DNA of 64,000 nt from Candidatus Mediterraneibacter avicola (GCA_019115385.1 DXDR01000025.1:43888-107887); one strand, 5' to 3'; positions 38,361 through 47,538 are shown, numbered from the stretch's first letter. Made by a program: numbers and translations. The notes: generated from the sequence alone by a model not told the origin.

Positions 38361-38394
38361 AAAACTGCCGCTTTTCACAGAAAACGGCAGTTTT
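38361..38394. terminator. Intrinsic terminator after rseP
   Basis: AAAACTGCCG/CGGCAGTTTT, a 10-bp perfect stem with a 14-nt loop; on the minus strand it runs into a TTTTTTGC tail. It ends the pyrH-to-rseP transcript before sleC. Confidence 0.85.
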
Positions 38395-38424
38395 AAATAA
38401 TTTACAAATATGTTGGAACCATTT

Positions 38425-39456
38425 TTAAAACAGTTTCACGATATCATTATACATCACTACAACCATAAGCACCATCAACGCTGCAAAACCGGCAAAATGA
38501 ACCATTCCTTCTTTTTCAGGGGGCACTCTCTTTCTCCGCACAGCCTCGATGATCAGAAATACAAGGCGTCCTCCGTCCAAAGCCGGAAGCGGGAGCAGAT
38601 TAAGTACTCCCAGATTTGCAGTCAGGAGAACTGCAAAGTTCATAAGATTAAGTACCAGCACATCCATTCCCGCAGAAGAGGAAGACTCATATACGCTGTC
38701 TACCGCATCTACGATCCCCACCGGTCCAGAGAGATCCCGGATCCCCATTTGCCCGGTGACAAGCATCCTCAGACTGTCAATAGAATAGTTGATCCAGTAT
38801 TTTACTGTATAAGCTCCATACTGTATCGTGCCGAAAAAACCCGGTCTTACTGTCTCTCCGCCGACAACACCCAGCTTGGCATAGGCATCCCCCTCCAGCT
38901 GTCTTGGCTCGATCTCAACAGTATACTCTTCCCCTCCTCGCTCAAGCACCACTTCCAGCGAAGATTCGTCTGGATGAGTCAGATTGTACAGGCTGATATC
39001 ATTCCAGATATGGATATTCCTTCCATTGATCTCTTTGATCACGTCACCGGGCTGAATGCCTTCCTCTGCCGCCGAATACCCTTCCGATACGTCTGTAACA
39101 GTGGCGGAACTGTATCCGATCCAGCCTACCATGACAGAACAAAGGATCCATGCAAGGATGAGATTAAAAATAGGACCTGCCGCGATAACGGACATCCTGG
39201 CCCAAACAGATTTACTGTTAAAGCTTCCTTCCGACATATCGTCGGCGTCGTCTTCTCCCATCATACATGCGCCGCCAAAAGGAAGAAGCTTGAGACAGAA
39301 AAATGTACCCCCGATCTTTTTGCCGATCAGGGTCGGTCCCAACCCCAGAGAGAATTCATCCACACGGATCTTGTTTATTTTAGCCAGAGTAAAATGTCCC
39401 AGTTCATGGAATATGATAATCAGGCTGAATAATATAATTGCAATAACTATGCCCAT
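38425..39456 (-). CDS. rseP: Site-2 zinc metalloprotease RseP
   Basis: 343-residue intramembrane protease that cleaves anti-sigma factors and signal-peptide remnants. The active site HELGH (17-21) is in the first transmembrane helix, one PDZ domain lies near residues 120-190 (GYSAAEEGIQPGDVIKEINGRNI), and the second catalytic motif NLLPLPALDGGRL (about 285-297) is in a C-terminal helix. The length is standard. It is last in the pyrH-frr-uppS-cdsA-dxr-rseP block, 3 bp after dxr, an order widely kept in bacteria. Confidence 0.95.
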   Translation of the reverse strand: MGIVIAIILFSLIIIFHELGHFTLAKINKIRVDEFSLGLGPTLIGKKIGGTFFCLKLLPFGGACMMGEDDADDMSEGSFNSKSVWARMSVIAAGPIFNLILAWILCSVMVGWIGYSSATVTDVSEGYSAAEEGIQPGDVIKEINGRNIHIWNDISLYNLTHPDESSLEVVLERGGEEYTVEIEPRQLEGDAYAKLGVVGGETVRPGFFGTIQYGAYTVKYWINYSIDSLRMLVTGQMGIRDLSGPVGIVDAVDSVYESSSSAGMDVLVLNLMNFAVLLTANLGVLNLLPLPALDGGRLVFLIIEAVRRKRVPPEKEGMVHFAGFAALMVLMVVVMYNDIVKLF

Positions 39457-39459
39457 ATG

Positions 39460-40602
39460 CTACCACCTGCTTTTTATAAATTCATATGTTTCCTGTTCGG
39501 TCTTTAGTATCTCTTCCACTGTAGGCTCCAGAATATTTCTGTGCTCCTCCATACACGCCCGGATGATCTCCGGGATTTGCAGATACCTGATCTTCCGTTT
39601 CAGAAACAAAGCCACAGCCCTTTCATTTGCCGCATTAAATACAGTGGGAAGGCTCCCGCCCCTTCGTCCCGCCTCAAAAGCCAGCTGCAGCCCATAAAAA
39701 GTTTCCATATCCGGCCGTTCAAATGTAATCGCTGACAATTCTCCGAAGTCCAGCCGCTCCCCCGGCAGGAACCTGCGCTCCGGATAATACAGCGCATACT
39801 GGATTGGCAGCTTCATATCCGGCGTACCAAGCTGGGCGATCACTGCACCGTCCTCATACTCTACCATTGAGTGAATGATGCTCTGAGGCTGAACTACTAC
39901 CTGGATCTGATCCACGGTGACGCCGAAAAGCCATTTTGCCTCGATCACTTCCAGGCCCTTGTTAATCATTGTGGAAGAATCAATCGTGATTTTTTTCCCC
40001 ATCTCCCAGTTCGGATGTTTCAAAGCATCCTCCACCTGGATATTTTCCAGTTCTTCTTTCTTTTTTCCGCGGAACGGACCGCCGGACGCTGTCAGGAGGA
40101 TCTTTCGCAGTGCTCTCTGCTGTCCCCCCTGAAGGGACTGGAAAATTGCACTGTGTTCGCTGTCTACAGGCAGGATTTTCACCTGCTTTTCCCTGGCAAG
40201 GGGCATGATGATATGTCCCGCTGTAACAAGCGTCTCCTTGTTAGCCAGGGCGATATCCTTGCCGGCCTTTATAGCCTCAATGGTCGGAAGCACCCCGATC
40301 ATTCCCACGACTGCAGTGACAAGGATCTCAGAACGGGGCTCTGACGCAGCCGCAAGAAGACCGTCCATACCTGAAAGCACTTTCACATCCAGATCCCGCA
40401 CTCTGTCTCTTAACTCCGCCGCCCTGTCCGGATTCCACACAGCTGCCAGTTCCGGCTTGAATTCCCGGATCTGTCTCTCCAGAAGTTCAATATTGCTTCC
40501 CGCCGCCAGAGCTGTTACTTCAATATCCTTATTTGTTCTTACAATTTCCAGAGTCTGGGTCCCGATAGAACCTGTAGAGCCCAGGATTCCTATTTTTTTC
40601 AT
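39460..40602 (-). CDS. dxr: 1-deoxy-D-xylulose 5-phosphate reductoisomerase
   Basis: Second enzyme of the MEP isoprenoid pathway: converts DXP to methylerythritol 4-phosphate with NADPH. 380 residues: N-terminal Rossmann domain with GILGSTGSIGTQTLEIVR (5-22), catalytic domain with LPVDSEHSAIFQSLQG (about 140-155), TASGGPFRG and HPNWEMGKKITIDSSTMINKGLEVIEA metal/substrate motifs, and the C-terminal helical domain. RBS GAAGGAAAGAG precedes the ATG. It lies 90 bp after cdsA, a gap containing a TCATTTG/CAAATGA hairpin, and 3 bp before rseP. Confidence 0.97.
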   Translation of the reverse strand: MKKIGILGSTGSIGTQTLEIVRTNKDIEVTALAAGSNIELLERQIREFKPELAAVWNPDRAAELRDRVRDLDVKVLSGMDGLLAAASEPRSEILVTAVVGMIGVLPTIEAIKAGKDIALANKETLVTAGHIIMPLAREKQVKILPVDSEHSAIFQSLQGGQQRALRKILLTASGGPFRGKKKEELENIQVEDALKHPNWEMGKKITIDSSTMINKGLEVIEAKWLFGVTVDQIQVVVQPQSIIHSMVEYEDGAVIAQLGTPDMKLPIQYALYYPERRFLPGERLDFGELSAITFERPDMETFYGLQLAFEAGRRGGSLPTVFNAANERAVALFLKRKIRYLQIPEIIRACMEEHRNILEPTVEEILKTEQETYEFIKSRW

Positions 40603-40692
40603 AGCTCTTTCCTTCTTTATTTCTACGCTTCACGCTCTCTCGAGGTATTTTCTGCTGGTTCATTTGAAAGCAAATGACACTTAATTAAAAAC

Positions 40693-41505
40693 TCAGAGCA
40701 GAATGGCAAGATAATAGATGATCGGAGCCGTAAAGATCACGCTGTCAAACCGATCCAGAATTCCCCCGTGTCCGGGGATCAGCTTTCCGTAATCCTTGAT
40801 ATTGTGATACCGCTTGATCGCCGATGCAGCCAGATCGCCGATTTGGGAAATCGCTCCTCCTGCCGCTCCGATCACAGCATAAGTCAGCAGATCTGCATCC
40901 GCACTGCCCCAGTAATTGATGGCCAGACCATAGAGCACGCCGATCAAAGCTGCTCCCAAAATACCGCCAATTCCGCCTTCCACCGATTTTTTCGGGCTTA
41001 ATATGGGCGCCATCTTATGCTTTCCGATCAACATTCCCACACAGTAGGCGCAGGTATCGCATCCCCAGGAGCAGACAAATACAAGCCATACTGTAAACAC
41101 GCCCCCGAGAAGGATCCTGGTCTGATAGATGTAGGACAGCATGACCGCCACATAAAACATTCCGAAAAATGCCGCGAGTATCTGCTGTGTATTATATTTC
41201 GGATAGGCAAATACAAGAACCGCCATCTGACAGATCAGGAACGCCATGAACAGCATCATAAACCAGTTCAGTTTCTCGCCCGGAAGGTATTGCTGAAAAT
41301 ACAGAAGCGCGTAGTAAGCGATCGCGGCCAGATAGCCGACTGTACCCGGAGGCTTCTTTTCAATTCCAAATACTTTATAGAGTTCTGTCATGCCAAGAAG
41401 GCTGACAGCGAGCAGTACAAAAAAGAGAACATCTCCTCCTGTGATCACCGTGACCAGTGCAATGATCACCAGCATTATTCCACTTAACAGCCGTGTTTTA
41501 AACAT
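40693..41505 (-). CDS. cdsA: Phosphatidate cytidylyltransferase
   Basis: Makes CDP-diacylglycerol from phosphatidate and CTP for phospholipid synthesis. 270-residue membrane protein with about seven to eight hydrophobic segments and the C-terminal signature SAIKRYHNIKDYGKLIPGHGGILDRFDS (about 230-257) that binds substrate and metal. RBS AGGAGGGACAGG. Its start overlaps the uppS end by 8 bp, implying coupled translation. Confidence 0.94.
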   Translation of the reverse strand: MFKTRLLSGIMLVIIALVTVITGGDVLFFVLLAVSLLGMTELYKVFGIEKKPPGTVGYLAAIAYYALLYFQQYLPGEKLNWFMMLFMAFLICQMAVLVFAYPKYNTQQILAAFFGMFYVAVMLSYIYQTRILLGGVFTVWLVFVCSWGCDTCAYCVGMLIGKHKMAPILSPKKSVEGGIGGILGAALIGVLYGLAINYWGSADADLLTYAVIGAAGGAISQIGDLAASAIKRYHNIKDYGKLIPGHGGILDRFDSVIFTAPIIYYLAILL

Positions 41506-42217
41506 CTTCCTGTCCCTCCTCTACGCCTCCGAATCGTCTGTGTCTATGATTGTATTCTTCCACTGCCTTTACCAGTTCTTCCTTGGTAAAATCAGGCCAG
41601 GGCACATCCGTAAAATAAAACTCCGCGTAGGCCAGCTGCCAGAGAAGATAATTGGACAGTCTCTGTTCTCCGCTTGTGCGGATCATCAAATCCGGATCCG
41701 GGATGCCGTGGGTGTCGAGATAGGATTCAAATACTGACTCATCAATGCTGTCCGGGTCAATCCTTCCCTCTGCGCAGTCCCTTGACATCTTCCTGGCAGC
41801 GCGGACAATCTCATCCCGGCTTCCATAATTGAGCGCTATCGTAAAATTCAGGCCGCCGTTATTTACCGTCGCCGCCTCCAGCTCCCTGATCCTGCTCTTA
41901 ATATCCTCATCCAGAGGCTCTATGTCACCGATCACCCGGATCTTCATATCATTTTTTTCCGCTGTCTTCAGACAGGTCTTCATATAGTTACGGAGCAGTT
42001 TCATCAGAGCCGCCACCTCGCCGGACGGACGGCTCCAGTTCTCTGTGGAAAATGCATACACTGTCAGGTATTTAATCCCCATCCGCCATGCTTCCTCACA
42101 GATTCTCTCCACATTTTTACTGCCCTGGGCATGTCCGTAATTTCTCGGCATCCCTTTTGCTTTGGCCCAGCGCCCGTTTCCATCTAAAATAATCGCAATA
42201 TGCTGCGGTACCTTCAT
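41498..42217 (-). CDS. uppS: Isoprenyl transferase (undecaprenyl pyrophosphate synthase)
   Basis: cis-prenyltransferase that builds the C55 lipid carrier for peptidoglycan. 239 residues with the family blocks HIAIILDGNGRWAKAKGMPRNYGH (5-28, including the catalytic Asp), YLTVYAFSTENWSRP (about 52-66) and DLMIRTSGEQRLSNYLLWQLAYAEFYFTD (about 175-203). RBS AGGGGAAAG. It precedes cdsA with an 8-bp overlap and follows frr across a 142-bp gap with a hairpin. Confidence 0.96.
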   Translation of the reverse strand: MKVPQHIAIILDGNGRWAKAKGMPRNYGHAQGSKNVERICEEAWRMGIKYLTVYAFSTENWSRPSGEVAALMKLLRNYMKTCLKTAEKNDMKIRVIGDIEPLDEDIKSRIRELEAATVNNGGLNFTIALNYGSRDEIVRAARKMSRDCAEGRIDPDSIDESVFESYLDTHGIPDPDLMIRTSGEQRLSNYLLWQLAYAEFYFTDVPWPDFTKEELVKAVEEYNHRHRRFGGVEEGQEDV

Positions 42218-42314
42218 GATTCTTTCCCCTATTCATAAAGCGGATACACCAAAACATCCCAGCGCATATGTCCGCTTTGCTGCATACAATATCTCCATGC
42301 GAAGCACCCATGCA

Positions 42315-42342
42315 AAAGGGAGCCCTGATTTGAAAGCCCCCT
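42315..42342 (-). terminator. Possible weak terminator between frr and uppS
   Basis: On minus AGGGGGC and GCTCCCT form a stem with one mismatch and a TTTCAAATCAGG-type loop, followed by TTTTGC. It sits directly after the frr stop and may partly uncouple pyrH-frr from the downstream genes. Confidence 0.4.
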
Positions 42343-42359
42343 TCTGTATGCGTTGCGGA

Positions 42360-42911
42360 TTACACCGTCATAATCTCTTTTGATTTTGCCTCGACCATCT
42401 TATCTATTTTTTCTATATATTTGTCCGTCAGTTTCTGAAGTTCGTCCTCCAGATCCTTAATCTCGTCCTCAGAAACCTCTGTGCCTTTCAGTTTTTTAAA
42501 GGCCACGTTTCCGTCTCTGCGGATATTACGCACCGCAACTTTTGCTCCCTCGCCTTTTTTCTTCACATCTTTTGCCAGTTCTTTTCTGCGCTCTTCCGTG
42601 AGTTCTGGGAAGACAAGGCGGATGCTGGAACCGTCATTGGTCGGATTGATACCGATATCTGATGTGAGTATCGCTTTTTCAATGGCTTTTAACAGGCTCT
42701 TCTCCCAGGGCTGTATCTGGATCATGCGGGCCTCTGGAACAGACACGTTGGCTGCCTGCTGGATCGGAGTGGGAACCCCGTAGTAATCGACTGTCAGCTT
42801 GTCCAGCACATGGGGATTTGCCCGCCCTGCACGGATGGTCGCCAGTTCTGCGTCAAGGTTGTTGAGTGTCTTTGTCATTTTGCTGTCATATGTGGTCAGT
42901 CTTTCATTCAT
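42360..42911 (-). CDS. frr: Ribosome recycling factor
   Basis: Splits post-termination ribosomes together with EF-G. 183 residues, a full-length family member: helical-bundle N-terminus (LATIRAGRANPHVLDKLTVDYYGVPTPIQQAANV) with the conserved RAGRA(N) segment, and the C-terminal KLKGTEVSEDEIKDLEDELQKLTDKYIEKID. RBS GGAGG before the ATG. It follows pyrH by 12 bp. Confidence 0.97.
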   Translation of the reverse strand: MNERLTTYDSKMTKTLNNLDAELATIRAGRANPHVLDKLTVDYYGVPTPIQQAANVSVPEARMIQIQPWEKSLLKAIEKAILTSDIGINPTNDGSSIRLVFPELTEERRKELAKDVKKKGEGAKVAVRNIRRDGNVAFKKLKGTEVSEDEIKDLEDELQKLTDKYIEKIDKMVEAKSKEIMTV

Positions 42912-42923
42912 GGTAAAATCCTC

Positions 42924-43619
42924 CTACACTGTTACTTTTGTTCCCGTAAAGTTCCCGCTCATCGTCTCCACGATACTGTTCGCCTCGTTCAGTCCAAATA
43001 CGAGCATGGGCATTTTATTCTCAAGGCAGAGGATAGACGCTGTCAGGTCGACTGCCGCGAGTTTCTTGTCAATCACTTCCTGGATGGAAATTTCATCGTA
43101 TTTTACCGCATCTGGATTTACTTTCGGATCGCTGTCATAGATTCCGTCGATAGCCTTTGCCAGAAGCATAGCGTCTGCTTCAATTTCAATGGCCCGCAGA
43201 ACTGCCCCGGTATCCGTTGAAAAATACGGGTGGCCGGTCCCTCCGGCAAAGAAGATCACTTTTCCTTCTTCCAGTGCTTCCACTGCGGCGTCTTTTGAAA
43301 ACAGCGATGTAAATGACCCGCAGACAAACGGAGTAAACACTTCTGTCTTCATCCCCTCATACCGGAAAATATCCGAAACGTAGATACAATTCATCACTGT
43401 AGCCAGCATTCCGATCTGATCCGCCTTCGTCCGGTCGATCGTCTCGCTGGTCCGGCCTCTCCAGAAATTGCCTCCTCCGGTCACGATTGAAACCTGGATC
43501 CCGGCGTCCACAAGCTGCTTTACCTGCTTTGCGACACCGATGCAGGTAGCCTCGTCAAATCCGGTCTTTTTATCGCCTGCCAGCGCTTCACCGCTCAGCT
43601 TTAACAATACTCTTTTCAT
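42924..43619 (-). CDS. pyrH: UMP kinase
   Basis: Phosphorylates UMP to UDP; hexameric bacterial amino-acid-kinase-fold enzyme. 231 residues with VLLKLSGEALAG at the N-terminus, VTGGGNFWRGRT, ADQIGMLATVMN and FFAGGTGHPYFSTDTGAVLRAIE near residues 125-150. RBS AAAGGAG. First gene of the conserved pyrH-frr-uppS-cdsA-dxr-rseP series; the tsf gene often found upstream is replaced here by a ClC transporter gene. Confidence 0.97.
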   Translation of the reverse strand: MKRVLLKLSGEALAGDKKTGFDEATCIGVAKQVKQLVDAGIQVSIVTGGGNFWRGRTSETIDRTKADQIGMLATVMNCIYVSDIFRYEGMKTEVFTPFVCGSFTSLFSKDAAVEALEEGKVIFFAGGTGHPYFSTDTGAVLRAIEIEADAMLLAKAIDGIYDSDPKVNPDAVKYDEISIQEVIDKKLAAVDLTASILCLENKMPMLVFGLNEANSIVETMSGNFTGTKVTV

Positions 43620-43650
43620 ATCTGTATGGCTCCTTTGATTTCTCTCAGTT

Positions 43651-45219
43651 CTAAATTGAAGTATAACATAAGTTTTCTAATTTGTCATGTACATATCCGG
43701 CATCCCTCTCATCTGTCAGGACTGTCAGACGGTCGCCGGCTTCAAGCCGGGTTTTGCCCCGCGGGATCAGCTCTTTCCCGCCCCGCTCCACCGCCACCAG
43801 CAGACAGTTGCCCGGCCAGTGTATGTCCATCACCATGCGCCCCTCTAAAACGGAGCCGCTCATGATCACAAATTCACTCAGCATCTTCTGGCGTCCCGGC
43901 GCACCGCCTCCGTTTTTCTTTTCTTTTCCCTCCAGGAGCCTTCCCAGCAGACTGTCATAAATGGGCTCGGATTTGAGCAGCGTGGCCGTTATATATGCCG
44001 CTACGGATACGATCGCAAGGGAAAGCATCTGACTGACAGAGCCGGACATTTCAAAGAGAAGGATTATTCCGGTAATAGGCGCTCTGACTATGGCCGTAAA
44101 ATACCCGGCCATTGCCAGCAGTACGAAATTATTGATATACACCGGATCTATTCCGATAAGTTCCACACATACCATGGAAAACGCGCCTCCCAGAAGTGCT
44201 CCAAGAATCAGGAGCGGGAAGAAAATACCTCCTGGCGCTCCTGAGCCGAAACTCACCGCGGAAAACAGAAATTTCGCCACAAAAGTAAGAAGCACTGCGG
44301 ACAGGATCATTTCTCCTTCTGTCAGCGATACGATCAGATCTCCCCCGCTTCCCAGAACGGATGGCATGACAACCGCCATAATGCCTGCTGCCATAAAAGC
44401 GATTATCAGCCGTTTTGCCTCATCCAGCCATTTCCATTTCTTGTACAGTTCCTGGGCTTTGAGCATCCCCTTATTATACAGCACGCCCATAACTCCCAGA
44501 AAGATACCCAGAACGATCAGTAGCCAGTAGTAATTCTGCGGAAGTACATGTTCCAGACGAAACTGGAACACCGGATCCAGACCGATAATGCAGGATGAAA
44601 TATAATCTGCCGTCACAGAGGCCGTCATGACTGATACCAGTATTGTCACGGAAAATCCTTTGTGGATCTCCTCCAAAGAAAACATCATGCCCGCCAAAGG
44701 TGCATGAAAGGCTGCGGCCAGTCCCGCGCTGGCGCCGCATGTCATAATGTATTTTTCCTCCGTTTTTCCCCGGTTCAGGACCCGGGAGATGCCCTGCCCT
44801 GTCATGGCGCCCAGCTGAATGGAAGGTCCCTCTCTCCCCAGCGAAAGCCCGCCCAGCAGACACAGAAAGCCGCCCAGAAATTTGGCCGGAAGCACCCTTT
44901 TCCAGTTCTGGTTCAGTTTCCCCAGAATCTCTCCTTCCACCTGTGGGATGCCGCTTCCTGAGATCATCGGCTCCCACTTCACCAGTTTGCCCGTAAGCAT
45001 CGCAAGGAGAAAAAGCACAAGGAACCAGCCTGCCGTTTTCAGCGCATTTCCTTCTATAAAATGTACGATCGCATTCAGCCACCGCCCGGCGTATGTAAGA
45101 GCGATCCGATACAGCAGTACCACAAGACCTGCCGCCGCGCCTGTCAGAAGGCCTTCGCCTATTAAGATCACCGGAAGCCTGCGGACCCGTTTGATCGTAT
45201 AGCCTGCATCCTTTTTCAC
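43651..45219 (-). CDS. ClC-family chloride/proton antiporter with RCK_C domain
   Basis: 522 residues. Membrane domain (about 15-410) carries the anion-binding signatures GSGIPQ (88-93) and GREGPSIQLG (128-137) with gating Glu130, and a second Glu in FSLEEIH (about 181-185), the pattern of antiporters rather than passive channels. A C-terminal TrkA-C/RCK_C-like regulatory domain (about 440-520, GNCLLVAVERGGKELIPRGKTRLEAGDRLTVL) replaces the CBS domains seen in other ClCs. The start is GTG (45217-45219) with GAGGAGGG upstream. Physiological role, such as acid tolerance or fluoride handling, is not shown. Confidence 0.92.
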   Translation of the reverse strand: MKKDAGYTIKRVRRLPVILIGEGLLTGAAAGLVVLLYRIALTYAGRWLNAIVHFIEGNALKTAGWFLVLFLLAMLTGKLVKWEPMISGSGIPQVEGEILGKLNQNWKRVLPAKFLGGFLCLLGGLSLGREGPSIQLGAMTGQGISRVLNRGKTEEKYIMTCGASAGLAAAFHAPLAGMMFSLEEIHKGFSVTILVSVMTASVTADYISSCIIGLDPVFQFRLEHVLPQNYYWLLIVLGIFLGVMGVLYNKGMLKAQELYKKWKWLDEAKRLIIAFMAAGIMAVVMPSVLGSGGDLIVSLTEGEMILSAVLLTFVAKFLFSAVSFGSGAPGGIFFPLLILGALLGGAFSMVCVELIGIDPVYINNFVLLAMAGYFTAIVRAPITGIILLFEMSGSVSQMLSLAIVSVAAYITATLLKSEPIYDSLLGRLLEGKEKKNGGGAPGRQKMLSEFVIMSGSVLEGRMVMDIHWPGNCLLVAVERGGKELIPRGKTRLEAGDRLTVLTDERDAGYVHDKLENLCYTSI

Positions 45220-45294
45220 AATAGTCCCTCCTCAGATACCAATGGTTTCCTTTTTGTTTCTCGTCAAAGAATTTCCTGTAAATTAATGTGGGGA

Positions 45295-45975
45295 TCAGAA
45301 AATGATCATAGAGAAGATCACTGTGATAATCCCGCAGATTCCGATCGCAAGCCCGCTCATGGCTCCTTCCGTCTCCCCCAGTTCCACTGCTTTTGACGTG
45401 CCTACCGCATGACTGGAAGCTCCGATCGCCAGTCCTGCAGCCACCGGGTCTTTTACCCGAAGCAGACGGATCAGAAAAGGAGCAAATATACTGCCCAGTA
45501 TTCCGGTAAAGATCACCGCCACAACCGTAACAGGTACCACTCCCCCGTTTGGTTCTGCCACGCTTACGGCGATCGGAGTAGTCACCGACTTCGGAAGCAG
45601 TGATACGGTGAGGTTCTGATCCAGCCCAAACAGGCGGCAGAGCCCGTACACGCTGGCCATAGATGCCGCAGAACCGGCCGTGCAGCCTACCAGGACAGGG
45701 AACCAGTATTTCTTCAATATTTTCAGTTTGCTGTATATTGCTACCGCGAGACACGCAGTGGCCGGCGCCAGAAACATATTGATGATCTGTCCGCCTTCAT
45801 TATAGGCGTCATAAGGAATTTTAAATATAAGCAGCACCCCGACAATGAGGACAATGGCGATGATCAGCGGATTGCACACCGGTGTTTTCAGTTTCTGCTG
45901 AAGTTTTACACCGATTCCAAAGGCAATCACACTTAACGCCACTCCAAAATAGGGGGACGCCGTCAACTCATTCAT
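45295..45975 (-). CDS. lrgB: LrgB/CidB-family membrane protein
   Basis: 226-residue integral membrane protein, mostly hydrophobic, with family segments SLLPKSVTTPIAVSVAEPNGG (about 126-146) and GASSHAVGTSKAVELGETEGAMSGLAIGICG near the C-terminus. With LrgA it forms a pair linked to murein hydrolase control and, in some bacteria, to pyruvate or glycolate transport. The start overlaps lrgA by 8 bp, so the two are coupled. Confidence 0.92.
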   Translation of the reverse strand: MNELTASPYFGVALSVIAFGIGVKLQQKLKTPVCNPLIIAIVLIVGVLLIFKIPYDAYNEGGQIINMFLAPATACLAVAIYSKLKILKKYWFPVLVGCTAGSAASMASVYGLCRLFGLDQNLTVSLLPKSVTTPIAVSVAEPNGGVVPVTVVAVIFTGILGSIFAPFLIRLLRVKDPVAAGLAIGASSHAVGTSKAVELGETEGAMSGLAIGICGIITVIFSMIIF

Positions 45976-46333
45976 CCTGTTTCCTCCTGTTCATCCATCT
46001 TATGGTCAGCATTACACTGTACGCTGTAACTGCAAAAGTTATAATTGTAGAGATCACGCAGATGATCACGATCTGTACAGCTGAACTTTTCAGAAGCCCG
46101 AAATAATTTACAATACTCACTCCTGCAGGAATAAAGAAAAAGGCCATATTCTCCAAAAGAAAATCCGCTTTTTCCTGCACATGCTCTATTTTAAGGATTC
46201 CCGCCGCCAGGCAGATAAATAGAAATGCCATGCCTGTTACACTTGCCGGAAATGCAAATGGCAGGACACTTTCTATAATCTGACTGAGCCAGCAGATAGT
46301 AAAAATAATCCCTATCTGTCTGATAATTTTCAT
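45968..46333 (-). CDS. lrgA: LrgA/CidA-family holin-like membrane protein
   Basis: 121-residue membrane protein with about four helices. Family hallmarks: LPFAFPASVTGMAFLFICLAAGILK and VQEKADFLLENMAFFFIPAGVSIVNYFGLLK. The start MKIIRQIG at 46333 has AAAGGG 12 bases upstream; 30 earlier in-frame codons to 46423 would run across the divergent aroF promoter and lack an RBS. It overlaps lrgB by 8 bp and is divergent from aroF; operator-like palindromes lie between them. Confidence 0.85.
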   Translation of the reverse strand: MKIIRQIGIIFTICWLSQIIESVLPFAFPASVTGMAFLFICLAAGILKIEHVQEKADFLLENMAFFFIPAGVSIVNYFGLLKSSAVQIVIICVISTIITFAVTAYSVMLTIRWMNRRKQDE

Positions 46334-46390
46334 AAATTCATTTAACCCTTTATCGCAGCCGTGAACCACGACATTCCTTTCCGAAAAATA

Positions 46391-46419
46391 TTGACATTCC
46401 AGCGCCAATGTTTTATGAT
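46391..46419 (+). promoter_or_regulatory. Candidate sigma-A promoter for aroF-aroB
   Basis: Consensus TTGACA (46391-46396), 17-bp spacer, TATGAT (46414-46419), leaving a leader of about 98 nt before aroF. Confidence 0.75.
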
Positions 46420-46429
46420 ACATATGTTT

Positions 46430-46490
46430 TCACACTTTAAACAGATAAAATTTTACAGTGTGAAGTTACTATTGATCAGTTTGTATCAAT
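46430..46490. promoter_or_regulatory. Two operator-like inverted repeats in the aroF leader
   Basis: TTCACACTtTAAA (46429-46441) is matched by TTTACAGTGTGAA (46451-46463), 12 of 13 positions, starting right after the expected transcription start. Ten bases on, ATTGAT (46471-46476) and ATCAAT (46485-46490) form a second, 20-bp palindrome. Neither has a T-run. They could bind a repressor of aroF or regulate lrgAB in the other direction. Confidence 0.5.
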
Positions 46491-46524
46491 TACACATATA
46501 GTTTAGACACCTGGAGGAAAAGAT

Positions 46525-47538
46525 ATGATTATTGTATTAAAACCACATACAACAGAAGAAAATATAACCCGCGTAGAGAATCTTGTCAAGACCAGAGGCC
46601 TGGACACCCACATTGTGCGCGGTACAGAAATGACAATTATCGGATGTATCGGAGACACTACGCTCATCGACCCCCGTCTTTTTGAAGTGGACAGTTCGGT
46701 GGATAAGGTTATGCATGTGCAGGAGCCTTACAAACTGGCAAACCGTGCATTTCACCCTGAAAACTCTGTTATAGATGTTTCGGGAGTGAAATTCGGAGAC
46801 GGCCATATGGGCCTGATCGCCGGGCCGTGCTCCGTAGAATCCTTCGAGCAGGTACTTGAGGTTGCAAAAGCAGTAAAGGACGCCGGGGCAAATATGCTTC
46901 GGGGCGGCGCATTCAAGCCGAGAACAAGCCCCTACTCTTTCCAGGGGCTGGGTCTGGAAGGGCTTGACATCCTGTGCGCGGTAAAAGAAGAGACAGGACT
47001 TCCCATCGTGACAGAGCTTATGTCTCCCCAATATCTGGATGTGTTTAATGAAAAAGTAGACCTGATCCAGATTGGAGCCCGCAACATGCAGAACTTCGAC
47101 CTTCTCAAACAGCTGGGCCAGGTAAAACGCCCTATCCTCTTAAAAAGAGGCCTTAACGCCACATATGAAGAGTGGATCATGTCCGCCGAGTACATCATGG
47201 CTTCCGGAAATGAAAACGTCATCCTGTGCGAGCGCGGAATCCGCACCTTCGAGACCTTTACAAGGAATACTCTCGATCTGCAGAGCATCCCCGTCCTGCG
47301 CAAAAAAACACATCTTCCGGTCGTCGTAGACCCAAGCCACGCCGGCGGAAAATGGTGGCTGGTAGAGCCGATGGCAAAAGCCGCAGTAGCGGCAGGCGCA
47401 GACGGACTGATGATCGAGGTACACAACAACCCCGAATGCGCGCTGTGCGACGGAGCGCAGTCGCTCAAACCGGAAAAATACGAGGCACTGCTCAGACAGG
47501 TAAAAGAAATTGCACAAGTTGTTGGAAAAGTTTTTTAA
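46525..47538 (+). CDS. aroF: 3-deoxy-7-phosphoheptulonate (DAHP) synthase, type I-beta
   Basis: Condenses PEP and erythrose 4-phosphate, the entry to the shikimate pathway. 337 residues: an N-terminal ferredoxin-like/ACT-like regulatory domain (about 1-70, MIIVLKPHTTEENI) then the barrel with GLIAGPCSVES (about 96-106), MLRGGAFKPRTSPYSFQGLG, ILLKRGL, VILCERGIRTFE and PVVVDPSHAGGKWW. The extra N-terminal domain marks the type I-beta group that is usually feedback-controlled through it. RBS CTGGAGGAAA. aroB follows after 59 bp. Confidence 0.96.
   Translation: MIIVLKPHTTEENITRVENLVKTRGLDTHIVRGTEMTIIGCIGDTTLIDPRLFEVDSSVDKVMHVQEPYKLANRAFHPENSVIDVSGVKFGDGHMGLIAGPCSVESFEQVLEVAKAVKDAGANMLRGGAFKPRTSPYSFQGLGLEGLDILCAVKEETGLPIVTELMSPQYLDVFNEKVDLIQIGARNMQNFDLLKQLGQVKRPILLKRGLNATYEEWIMSAEYIMASGNENVILCERGIRTFETFTRNTLDLQSIPVLRKKTHLPVVVDPSHAGGKWWLVEPMAKAAVAAGADGLMIEVHNNPECALCDGAQSLKPEKYEALLRQVKEIAQVVGKVF

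Noticed and set aside
40661..40679. Terminator between cdsA and dxr
   Set aside because: TCATTTG/CAAATGA hairpin has no T-run and lies within a conserved operon.
44474..45754. 426-codon open frame overlapping the ClC and lrgB genes
   Set aside because: Composition is Arg/Gly/Ser-rich shadow sequence with no motif; both overlapped genes are clear.
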